Assembly (NCBI RefSeq): GCF_036983985.1
Contig: NZ_JALAHQ010000002.1
Coordinates: 124,001-188,000, forward strand
Reading direction: 5' to 3'
Length of the DNA stretch: 64,000 bases
Source: Alishewanella metallidurans
Lineage (GTDB): Bacteria; Pseudomonadota; Gammaproteobacteria; Enterobacterales; Alteromonadaceae
In this document: positions 27,824-34,742 of the stretch, one piece after another
Layout: each line of letters opens with the position of its first letter
Position numbering within the stretch: position 1 is the stretch's first letter
Notes under the pieces: model-generated
Told to the model about the DNA's origin: nothing
Databases searched by the model: none
Seen by the model: only the letters and a program-made list of their open reading frames with translations
Program-made: the position numbers and the translations under genes

Positions 27824-27928
27824 CCAAAACCGCATTTTGGGCAGCCTGTTAAATGGAATTAAACAGGTAAATTTAGCAACCCCACACGAACATGATGATC
27901 TGTGGCGCACTTAACTGAAAAAGTGAAT
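27824..27928 (+). promoter_or_regulatory. rpsA leader: three hairpins for S1 translational control
   Basis: Three small hairpins follow each other between cmk and rpsA: CCAAAA/TTTTGG (27824-27840), CCTGTT/AACAGG with a GGA in its loop (27845-27867), and CACTT/AAGTG (27908-27925) ending 3 nt before the ATG. No Shine-Dalgarno is seen. E. coli rpsA has the same design, three hairpins separated by AU-rich stretches with GGA loops, which gives efficient SD-less initiation and feedback by S1. Confidence 0.6.
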
Positions 27929-29608
27929 ATGACTGAAAATTTCGCACAATTATTTGAGGAAAGCCTCAAAACTATCGAAACACGTCCAGGTGCCATTGTT
28001 AAAGGTACTGTTGTAGCTATTCTGAAAGACGTCGTTATGGTTGACGCTGGTCTAAAATCAGAAGCCGCTATTCCGGTTGAGCAGTTCAAATCTCTGAGCG
28101 GCGAAATCGAAGTAAGCGTTGGCGACATCATTGACGTTGCTTTAGATGCGATTGAAGACGGTTTCGGTGAAACTCTGTTATCTCGTGAAAAAGCTAAGCG
28201 TCATGAAGCCTGGGTACGCCTGGAAAAAGCTTGTGAAGACAAAGAAACTGTTATCGGTGTTATTACTGGTAAAGTTAAAGGTGGTTTCACAGTTGAAGTT
28301 GATGGTATTCGTGCATTCCTGCCTGGTTCATTAGTAGACGTACGTCCGGTGCGCGATACTCTGCACTTGGAAAATAAAGAACTTGAATTCAAAGTTATCA
28401 AGCTAGATCAAAAACGTAACAACGTGGTTGTATCACGTCGTGCGGTTATTGAATCTGAAAGCAGCCATGAACGCGACCAGTTGTTAGAAACGCTGGAAGA
28501 GGGCATGGAAGTTAAAGGTATCGTTAAGAACCTAACTGACTACGGTGCATTCGTAGACTTAGGTGGTGTTGACGGCTTACTGCATATCACTGATATGGCA
28601 TGGAAGCGTGTTAAGCACCCAAGCGAAATCGTTAATGTTGGCGATGAAATTCCAGTTAAAGTATTGAAATTCGATCGTGAGAAGCAACGTGTTTCTTTAG
28701 GTCTGAAGCAAATGGGTGAAGATCCATGGGCAGCTATTGCATCACGTTATCCAGAAGGTGCTCGCATCACTGGTCGCGTAACTAACCTGACTGACTACGG
28801 CTGTTTCGTTGAAATCGAAGAAGGCGTTGAAGGCTTAGTACACGTTTCAGAAATGGACTGGACTAACAAAAACATCCACCCATCTAAAGTTGTTAACTTA
28901 GGTGACTCTGTGGAAGTTATGGTTTTAGAAATTGACGAAGAACGTCGTCGTATTTCTTTAGGTCTGAAGCAGTGTAAAGCTAACCCTTGGGAAGAATTTG
29001 CTAAGGGCTTCAACAAAAACGATCGCGTTAGCGGTAAGATCAAGTCAATCACTGACTTTGGTATCTTCATCGGTTTAGACGGCGGTATCGACGGTTTAGT
29101 ACACTTATCTGATATTTCTTGGAACGCAACTGGCGAAGAAGCCGTACGTGACTTCAAGAAAGGCGACGAAGTACACGCAGTTGTGTTACAAGTTGACCCA
29201 GAGCGCGAGCGTATTTCTTTAGGTATCAAGCAACTGGATGAAGACCCGTTCAATGATTACCTTGCTGACAACAAAAAAGGTGCTATCGTTAAAGGTGAAG
29301 TAACTGCCGTTGACGCTAAAGGCGCTACTGTTATGTTAGAAGGCGCGGTAGAAGGTTATATCCGTGTATCTGATATCGCGCGTGAGCGTATTGAAGATGC
29401 CTCTACTGTACTGAAAGTTGGCGAAGAAGTTGAAGCTCGTTTAATGGGTGTTGATCGCAAAAATCGCGTAATCAGCCTGTCAATCAAAGCTAAGTTCGAA
29501 GTTGAAGAAAAAGAAGCTATGGATACTGTCAATAAGAAGCAAGATGATGCTGATTTTGGTGGTAACGCTATGGCCGAAGCATTTAAAGCTGCTCAGAAGC
29601 AGGATTAA
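27929..29608 (+). CDS. rpsA: 30S ribosomal protein S1
   Basis: A 559-residue RNA-binding protein (E. coli 557) with six S1/OB repeats, for example EGMEVKGIVKNLTDYGAFVDLGGVDGLLH and GARITGRVTNLTDYGCFVEIEEGVEGLVH. It brings mRNAs to the 30S subunit. The start MTENFAQLFEESLK matches E. coli; a GTG 27 bp upstream is in frame but would add nine unmatched residues. Codon use is strongly biased, as expected for an abundant protein. An inverted repeat follows before ihfB. Confidence 0.98.
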   Translation: MTENFAQLFEESLKTIETRPGAIVKGTVVAILKDVVMVDAGLKSEAAIPVEQFKSLSGEIEVSVGDIIDVALDAIEDGFGETLLSREKAKRHEAWVRLEKACEDKETVIGVITGKVKGGFTVEVDGIRAFLPGSLVDVRPVRDTLHLENKELEFKVIKLDQKRNNVVVSRRAVIESESSHERDQLLETLEEGMEVKGIVKNLTDYGAFVDLGGVDGLLHITDMAWKRVKHPSEIVNVGDEIPVKVLKFDREKQRVSLGLKQMGEDPWAAIASRYPEGARITGRVTNLTDYGCFVEIEEGVEGLVHVSEMDWTNKNIHPSKVVNLGDSVEVMVLEIDEERRRISLGLKQCKANPWEEFAKGFNKNDRVSGKIKSITDFGIFIGLDGGIDGLVHLSDISWNATGEEAVRDFKKGDEVHAVVLQVDPERERISLGIKQLDEDPFNDYLADNKKGAIVKGEVTAVDAKGATVMLEGAVEGYIRVSDIARERIEDASTVLKVGEEVEARLMGVDRKNRVISLSIKAKFEVEEKEAMDTVNKKQDDADFGGNAMAEAFKAAQKQD

Positions 29609-29616
29609 TTGCTAAC

Positions 29617-29644
29617 AAAGCAGGGGGCTTAAGCCTCCTGCTTT
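29617..29644. terminator. Hairpin between rpsA and ihfB
   Basis: AAAGCAGGGGGCTT and AAGCCTCCTGCTTT pair over 14 bp with one G-T mismatch that is a wobble pair in RNA. There is no long T-run, so it may weaken rather than stop transcription into ihfB. Confidence 0.75.
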
Positions 29645-29672
29645 ATTCATTCGCAGGTTTGCCGGAGGGTCT

Positions 29673-29957
29673 ATGACCAAGTCTGAATTAATTGAAAAAT
29701 TAGCTACTGATTTCCCCCATATTCAGGTTAAGGATGTTGAGGCTTCAGTTAAAGAAATCCTCGAACAAATGGCACAATCGTTAGCGGGTAACGAACGTAT
29801 TGAAATTCGTGGTTTTGGTAGTTTTTCACTGCACTATCGCGCACCAAGAGTTGGCCGTAACCCTAAAACTGGTGACAAAGTTGAACTAGACGGTAAATAT
29901 GTACCGCATTTCAAACCAGGAAAAGAGCTGCGTGACCGCGTAAAAGATAATACCTGA
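29673..29957 (+). CDS. ihfB: Integration host factor subunit beta
   Basis: A 94-residue HU/IHF-family DNA-bending protein. It contains the family segment GFGSFSLHYRAPRVGRNPKTGDKVELDGKY with the Pro that inserts into the minor groove. It pairs with IhfA to bend DNA at specific sites. A GGAGG precedes the ATG. It lies between rpsA and lapA, the conserved order. Confidence 0.97.
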   Translation: MTKSELIEKLATDFPHIQVKDVEASVKEILEQMAQSLAGNERIEIRGFGSFSLHYRAPRVGRNPKTGDKVELDGKYVPHFKPGKELRDRVKDNT

Positions 29958-29997
29958 TTTTAGCTTTAACAGCTTTCAGGCGTAAACGGAGTTTCCC

Positions 29998-30240
29998 TTG
30001 CGCAGACTACTTTATATTTTAGTAATAGTAGCCCTGATTGTAGTAGGGGTACTATTCGGTTCTATAAATCAGCAACAAACTGATTTAAATCTTCTTATTA
30101 TCAGCATGCCACTTCGTGTAGTTGACATAGCTTTGATATTTCTTCTGCTAGGCATACTGCTTGGATTACTCATTGCTTTGTTGTACTCATTACAACGAAA
30201 AGCAAAAGGCTGGCGGCGTAAATCGACGGAAAGCAGCTAG
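29998..30240 (+). CDS. lapA: Lipopolysaccharide assembly protein A (DUF1049)
   Basis: An 80-residue inner-membrane protein with two hydrophobic helices (LLYILVIVALIVVGVLFGS and ALIFLLLGILLGLLIALLYS) and a basic tail. LapA works with LapB in balancing LPS synthesis. The start is TTG at 29998, with CGGAG 7 bases upstream. lapB begins 3 bp after its stop codon. Confidence 0.92.
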   Translation: MRRLLYILVIVALIVVGVLFGSINQQQTDLNLLIISMPLRVVDIALIFLLLGILLGLLIALLYSLQRKAKGWRRKSTESS

Positions 30241-30243
30241 TTT

Positions 30244-31380
30244 ATGTTGGAATTGCTGTTCTTATTATTGCCTGTTGCCGCCGCTTACGGCTGGTTTATG
30301 GGCCGTAACAGCGTTAAACATAAAGAGCTAAAAGGCCGAGCCAGTATTACCCGCAATTTATCTTCGGGCTTAAATTTCTTACTGACTGATCAGGAAGATA
30401 AAGCCATTGAGCAGTTATTGGAACTGCTTGATATTGAAGCTGCCACTATCGATACCTATTTGGCACTGGCAAACTTGTTTCGGCGCAAAGGCGACTGGGA
30501 TAAGGCTATTCGCATTCATGAAAAGTTGCATCAATTAAAATTACCTAAACCTAAAGCCCAGCAAATTCAATTTGAGTTGGCAAAAGACTATTTCTCTGCG
30601 GGTTTATACGATCGTGCAGAAAAGCTGCTGGTTAATGTTGTTACATCGCCGGTGTTGGCTGAAGCCGCACTAAAACAGTTATTTAGTATTTTTATCGCCA
30701 CGCAAGAATGGCATAAAGCTAAATTATATTCTGCTGCAGTAGATAACACTAAATCGCACTCATTACGCATAGCACAAGCTAATATGCAGACAGAAGCATT
30801 AAAGCAGCAAGCGATACTCACCAAAGATAGTTTAACTGAGCTAGCAACACGCTATGCTAAAGCAATTCGCCCTAAATTCGAATTGGCGCAGTTAGCGTTA
30901 AGCCAAAATGATACCAAGCTGGCGGCATCAGCATTATTATATATTGTTGAGCACAAACCGAAGTGGGCTGCTGATATATTACCATTGCTACAACAATGCG
31001 AGCTACCCAGCGAAGAGTGGTACCAACTCCTGAGTAACTTGGCTAATAAACATCAAAATATTACTGCTGTAGTATTACTGGCATGCTGGCTAACCGAACA
31101 TGGCTCAGCCGAAGCGGCTGAGCAGTTCTTACTAGATAAGTTAGAACAGCAACCCAGTATTCGTTTATTTCAGCAGCTATTACAAATACGCCAACAGCAA
31201 TCCGCACCGGCGGCTGAAGTGTTGTCATCGGTAAAAGAGTTAGTAAATGCGTATTTAGATAAAAAGTCGTTGTATAGCTGCCGCAATTGCGGTTTTACAA
31301 CTCGTAAACATTATTGGTTATGCCCATCATGCCAGCATTGGGAAAGCGTCGAACCCATTAGCGGTATTGACGGTAGATAG
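30244..31380 (+). CDS. lapB: Lipopolysaccharide assembly protein B
   Basis: A 378-residue protein (E. coli LapB/YciM 389). It has an N-terminal membrane anchor (LFLLLPVAAAYGWFMG), TPR repeats through the middle (TIDTYLALANLFRRKGDWDKAIRIHEKL) and a C-terminal rubredoxin-like metal site (CRNCGF and CPSCQHW). LapB presents LpxC to FtsH for degradation and so limits LPS synthesis. Next to lapA and upstream of pyrF, as in E. coli. Confidence 0.95.
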   Translation: MLELLFLLLPVAAAYGWFMGRNSVKHKELKGRASITRNLSSGLNFLLTDQEDKAIEQLLELLDIEAATIDTYLALANLFRRKGDWDKAIRIHEKLHQLKLPKPKAQQIQFELAKDYFSAGLYDRAEKLLVNVVTSPVLAEAALKQLFSIFIATQEWHKAKLYSAAVDNTKSHSLRIAQANMQTEALKQQAILTKDSLTELATRYAKAIRPKFELAQLALSQNDTKLAASALLYIVEHKPKWAADILPLLQQCELPSEEWYQLLSNLANKHQNITAVVLLACWLTEHGSAEAAEQFLLDKLEQQPSIRLFQQLLQIRQQQSAPAAEVLSSVKELVNAYLDKKSLYSCRNCGFTTRKHYWLCPSCQHWESVEPISGIDGR

Positions 31381-31396
31381 TAGTTAAGGAAATTCG

Positions 31397-32101
31397 ATGT
31401 CTTGTCAGACCCCAGTAGTTGTAGCCCTTGATTTTGAACAACAAGCAGATGCGTTAAACTTGGTAAGCCAACTTGATCCCAGTTTATGTCGCCTTAAAGT
31501 AGGTAAAGAAATGTTCACTCATTTTGGCCCGCAGTTTGTTAAACAACTACAGCAGCGCAATTTTGACGTATTTTTAGATTTAAAATTTCATGATATTCCG
31601 AACACTGTCGCTAAAGCAGTTAAAGCGGCGGCCGATCTTGGCGTATGGATGGTAAACGTGCATGCCTGTGGTGGTAGTAAAATGATGAGCGCAGCGCGCG
31701 AGTCTCTGATATCGTATGGTACTGATAAACCTTACCTTATTGCCGTTACCGTACTAACTAGCATGGAGCAGGGCGACCTAACCGAATTGGGTATTAACTT
31801 AACTCCCGAGCAACAAGTATTAAAATTAGCTACGCTAACACATAGTGCAGGGCTTGATGGTGTAGTGTGTTCAGCTCAGGAAGCGGTGCTGTTAAAGCGC
31901 CAGTTTGGTAAAGACTTTTGCTTGGTAACCCCCGGCATTAGACCCGCGAGCAGCGAGCAAGATGATCAGAAGCGCGTGATGACACCAGCACAAGCACTCT
32001 CAGCCGGCGTTGATTATATGGTTATCGGTCGGCCAATTACCAAAGCAGCCAAACCACTGGACGCACTGAATGCTATCGTTCAGGAGATTTTAAACGCGTA
32101 A
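31397..32101 (+). CDS. pyrF: Orotidine 5'-phosphate decarboxylase
   Basis: A 234-residue TIM-barrel enzyme that decarboxylates OMP to UMP, the last step of UMP synthesis. The VALDF start, the catalytic DLKFHDIPNTV loop and the VTPGIRP and MVIGRPIT phosphate-binding motifs are all present. A GGAA precedes the ATG, 16 bp after lapB. Confidence 0.97.
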   Translation: MSCQTPVVVALDFEQQADALNLVSQLDPSLCRLKVGKEMFTHFGPQFVKQLQQRNFDVFLDLKFHDIPNTVAKAVKAAADLGVWMVNVHACGGSKMMSAARESLISYGTDKPYLIAVTVLTSMEQGDLTELGINLTPEQQVLKLATLTHSAGLDGVVCSAQEAVLLKRQFGKDFCLVTPGIRPASSEQDDQKRVMTPAQALSAGVDYMVIGRPITKAAKPLDALNAIVQEILNA

Positions 32102-32118
32102 TTAATAAGGAGGTTAAT

Positions 32119-33858
32119 TTGGATGGTATAAACCTCGCAATATTAGTTGGCGGCCTTCTTTTTGTTGTAAGTATTATCGCTACGCTTATTTCTGCACGAC
32201 TTGGCGCACCCATGCTACTGGTGTTCCTTATAATTGGCATGCTGGCCGGCAAACAAGGCTTGGTCGGCATCCAATTTGACAATCCACAAGTTGCATTTTT
32301 AATTGGTTCTATTGCTCTAACCATCATTTTGTTTGACGGCGGCATGCGCACACGGCCCGAACGGCTGCGCGTAGCACTAGCACCAGCGTCAGTACTAGCT
32401 ACCTTTGGCGTAATATTAACCTGCGTTATTCTTGGTGTCGCTGCAGCTTATATTTTAAATTTAAGCTTACTTGAAGGCCTATTATTAGGTGCCATTCTTA
32501 GCTCAACCGATGCGGCAGCAGTGTTTTCAATTTTTCAATCTCAGGGCATTCGCATCAAACAACGAGTGGCATCAACGCTCGAAATAGAGTCGGGTAGTAA
32601 TGACCCAATGGCCATTATGTTAACCCTAACCATACTGGGTATGATTGTTGAGGGAAAAACCTTAAGCTTTGAAGTAGGTAAAACCTTTTTACAACAAGCC
32701 GTAGTTGGCGCAGTAATGGGTTATGTAGCGGGGCGTATCTTTATCTTTTTATGCAAAAAGTTACCGCTAAACTTTGCTTTTTTTCCTTTATTCGCTGTCG
32801 CAAGTTGCGTGCTCATTTATGCCGTTACTAACGTGTTTGGTGGTAGTGGCTTTTTGGCTGTATATTTAATGGGCTATTTAGTGGGCAACGCGCGCTTACC
32901 ACAAATTGTGCATATATTACGCATGCTTGACGGTTTAGCTTGGCTTAGCCAAATTAGTATGTTTTTGATGCTCGGGTTACTCGTTGTGCCAAGTAATTTG
33001 ATGCACCACTTATTACCGGCATTGCTTATTGCCGGTGTCATGATTTTTGTTGCTAGGCCTATAGCAGTATTTATTAGTTTAATTCCGTTTCGCTTTCCGA
33101 TACGTGATCAAGTATTTGTCAGTTGGGTTGGCTTACGCGGTGCGGTACCCATTATATTAGCGTTATTTCCTTGGTTAGCGGGTATGCCAAATGAACATCT
33201 TTATTTTGATGTCGCCTTTGTCGTAGTTATTGTGTCTTTAGTGGTCCAAGGCTGGAGCATAGTGCCAATCGCACGCTGGTTAAAACTTGAAGTACCGGCT
33301 GAACTGGCACCCGATCAAGCTATGCCATTAGATGCTGTACCGAGCAACGATTTACTAGAAGTTCTAGCTTTCAAAGTAACCGATACATCGCCAGTGTTAG
33401 CAATTGGCTGGCACGACTTGGTGTTCAAACAACCAATCCAGTTTTTAGGGATTATTCGGGACGGTGAATGGATTTTACCCGACAAAAAGCCGCAATTTAA
33501 TGTTCACGACACACTTATGGTTATGGCTAAGTTAAAGCATGTGCAGAAAATAAGTGAAGTGCTGGCTAAAGATGCAGAAATTTCAGTGCAAAGTAATACC
33601 AGCTTCTTTGGTGACTTTGTATTAAATGGCAACATTAGCATTAGCGATCTAGATGCGTTTTATACTATTAACTTTGACGGTGGCGATAAAAACCAAACAC
33701 TAGCCGCATATATTATCCAGCGTTTTCATCGCCGAGTCGTTATTGGTGACCAAGTGCGTTTAGACGGTTTGCTATTAACTGTACGTGAAGTTGACGACAC
33801 TGGGGACGTTATTCAAGTGGGTATAAAGTTAGTTGAAGAAAAGCCTAAAATTGCATAA
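32119..33858 (+). CDS. K+/H+ antiporter NhaP2/CvrA type
   Basis: A 579-residue inner-membrane antiporter closely resembling E. coli CvrA (NhaP2), with about twelve helices. The conserved stretches are SARLGAPMLLVFLIIGMLAG, LFDGGMRTRPE, SSTDAAAVFS, STLEIESGSNDPMA and SWVGLRGAVPIILA. A cytosolic TrkA-C-like domain follows (residues about 400-480), and the end is the CorC/HlyC-like region FFGDFVLNGN...GDQVRLDGLLLTVREVDD. It expels K+ in exchange for H+. The start is TTG with a strong AAGGAGG 6 bases upstream. It is the last host gene before the prophage. Confidence 0.93.
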   Translation: MDGINLAILVGGLLFVVSIIATLISARLGAPMLLVFLIIGMLAGKQGLVGIQFDNPQVAFLIGSIALTIILFDGGMRTRPERLRVALAPASVLATFGVILTCVILGVAAAYILNLSLLEGLLLGAILSSTDAAAVFSIFQSQGIRIKQRVASTLEIESGSNDPMAIMLTLTILGMIVEGKTLSFEVGKTFLQQAVVGAVMGYVAGRIFIFLCKKLPLNFAFFPLFAVASCVLIYAVTNVFGGSGFLAVYLMGYLVGNARLPQIVHILRMLDGLAWLSQISMFLMLGLLVVPSNLMHHLLPALLIAGVMIFVARPIAVFISLIPFRFPIRDQVFVSWVGLRGAVPIILALFPWLAGMPNEHLYFDVAFVVVIVSLVVQGWSIVPIARWLKLEVPAELAPDQAMPLDAVPSNDLLEVLAFKVTDTSPVLAIGWHDLVFKQPIQFLGIIRDGEWILPDKKPQFNVHDTLMVMAKLKHVQKISEVLAKDAEISVQSNTSFFGDFVLNGNISISDLDAFYTINFDGGDKNQTLAAYIIQRFHRRVVIGDQVRLDGLLLTVREVDDTGDVIQVGIKLVEEKPKIA

Positions 33859-33863
33859 TTATA

Positions 33864-33886
33864 AGGGCCAGCAAAGCCCTGCTTTT
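33864..33886 (+). terminator. Terminator of the antiporter gene, left edge of the att region
   Basis: AGGGC (33864-33868) and GCCCT (33876-33880) pair around a 7-nt loop, followed by GCTTTT. Its right part belongs to a 45-bp imperfect repeat that recurs at the other prophage end. Confidence 0.6.
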
Positions 33887-33899
33887 GCATAGCTACCCT

Positions 33900-33929
33900 A
33901 TAGCCCATAATGGGCTTTTTATGTTAAAT
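33900..33929. repeat. attL: dif-like site with 8-bp centre
   Basis: XerC arm ATAGCCCATAA (33900-33910), centre TGGGCTTT (33911-33918), XerD arm TTATGTTAAAT (33919-33929). Both arms are identical to those of the intact dif at the right end; only the centre differs in length (8 versus 6) and sequence. It also forms a terminator-like hairpin, AGCCC and GGGCT followed by T's (33902-33920). This fits a host/phage hybrid site made by XerC strand exchange. Confidence 0.85.
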
Positions 33930-33959
33930 ACATATTAAAATTCAACAACTTACAGCACT

Positions 33960-33991
33960 AAAGGCCGATTCTTGCGAACTGGCCTTTTTTT
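33960..33991 (+). terminator. Phage terminator, plus-strand direction
   Basis: AAAGGCC (33960-33966) and GGCCTTT (33981-33987) pair and are followed by T's to 33991. In the circular phage the plus-strand regulator gene (40931-41284) would read across attP into this terminator; in the prophage the two are separated to opposite ends. Confidence 0.8.
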
Positions 33992-34034
33992 ACAGCTAAA
34001 AGACAAAGCTTTGTTCGGTGTAAAACAGGTGGTT

Positions 34035-34077
34035 TTGTTTCAAAATGAAACAAGAGTGGACTATTACTGTAGTCCAC
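34035..34077 (-). other. Phage (+) strand origin of replication, M13/f1-like
   Basis: Two adjacent hairpins, read on the minus strand: GTGGACTA-CAGTAA-TAGTCCAC (34077-34056), then CTC-type spacing and TTGTTTC-ATTTT-GAAACAA (34053-34035). The f1 origin has AATAGTGGACTC followed by TTGTTCC...GGAACAA in the same layout. The nick site of gene II protein in f1 is in TTTAAT/AGTGG, so the equivalent here is CAGTAAT/AGTCC, between 34063 and 34062 on the minus strand. Orientation matches the gene direction, as in Ff phages. The Rep at 38695-39945 should act here. Confidence 0.85.
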
Positions 34078-34155
34078 CCTGCGCAAAAACACCGAAAAGA
34101 GGAACAACCATAGATAAGTTGTTTTTTTAGGGCTTTGGGAGCCGGAAAAATCGCA

Positions 34156-34288
34156 GGCGCGGAGACGCGCCAAGAGTGGGGAAAAATGAGCGCCGGGGAA
34201 GGCGCGAGATTTAACGCAACAAGTTGCGAGACGCTAAAGCGATTTAATGCGTGGCTTCGCCACTGGCTTTTTTACAAGCTGCGCTTGT
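34156..34288. repeat. Array of short hairpins, probable complementary-strand origin
   Basis: Five perfect small inverted repeats in 133 bp: GGCGCG-GAGA-CGCGCC (34156-34171), GCGCC/GGCGC (34190-34205), CGCAAC-AA-GTTGCG (34215-34228), GTGGC-TTC-GCCAC (34251-34263), ACAAGC-TGC-GCTTGT (34274-34288). A sixth, ATGGCC-TGC-GGCCAT, lies at 34415-34429. On single-stranded phage DNA they would fold into a row of stem-loops. In Ff phages such a region next to the (+) origin is where host RNA polymerase primes (-) strand synthesis; that role here is inferred. Confidence 0.6.
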
Positions 34289-34429
34289 TTTTGTTTTGCA
34301 GGGCGCGGGCGGGCAGCGGATTGAAAGCGGGTCAAGTTAACGCGAAAAAGGCAGGTTGTATCATGAACTGGTTTGGTTCCCGTTGCGCGTCTCCTTCCAG
34401 TCGATGCTCACTGCATGGCCTGCGGCCAT

Positions 34430-34624
34430 CTAAGACGGCAACAGCTTTAGTACAGCTGATAGAAAAAGCACAGAAAAAATGGACGATATAACAAATAAGA
34501 TACCGACAGCAGTTAATATCGCCCAAACAATTGTCCAGTAAAGCCTGTTGTAATCTATTACATCATCAGCTTTAGATTGTTGTGTAGCGTTGGGTTTCTC
34601 ATTACCCCAGTCTTTTAATTGCAT
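34430..34624 (-). CDS. Small phage membrane protein, unknown function
   Basis: A 64-residue protein with a hydrophilic N-terminal 29 residues (QLKDWGNEKPNATQQSKADDVIDYN) and a hydrophobic remainder (LYWTIVWAILTAVGILFVIS and FSVLFLSAVLKLL), probably one or two membrane segments. The ATG at 34624 has GGAGGG 4-9 bases upstream on the minus strand, which is why I prefer it to the longer frame from 34711 that runs into the large hairpin. It occupies the place of gene IV (secretin) in Ff phages but is far too small to be one. I do not recognise a family. Confidence 0.65.
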   Translation of the reverse strand: MQLKDWGNEKPNATQQSKADDVIDYNRLYWTIVWAILTAVGILFVISSIFSVLFLSAVLKLLPS

Positions 34625-34682
34625 AAGCCCTCCAGTAGGAAAGGCTAAATATATCAAAGAGTTTACAAAAACCAAACAATAG

Positions 34683-34739
34683 AAATTACAGGCGGTTCCC
34701 CTTTCCCGCAAGCGGGAACCCTTTCCCCGCCTGTAATTT
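34683..34739. other. Large hairpin after zot: terminator and/or packaging signal
   Basis: Outer arms AAATTACAGGCGG (34683-34695) and CCGCCTGTAATTT (34727-34739) form a 13-bp perfect stem. Inside is a second perfect stem, TTCCCGC-AA-GCGGGAA (34703-34718). It begins 3 bp after the zot stop codon. In Ff phages the packaging signal is a long imperfect hairpin just after the last morphogenesis gene, which is the same place. It may also stop transcription of the structural operon. Confidence 0.7.
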
Positions 34740-34742
34740 TAT

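Noticed and set aside
33900..33929. A second functional dif
   Set aside because: The centre is 8 bp and unlike dif, so it is a hybrid att site; the intact 11-6-11 site is only at 41292-41319.
34135..34491. 118-codon plus-strand ORF across the phage intergenic region
   Set aside because: It runs through the hairpin array and overlaps a better-supported minus-strand gene; its composition (many Arg/Ser/Cys, low complexity) is that of structured noncoding DNA. Only the last 42 codons from 34363 have a plausible start, noted as a weak finding.
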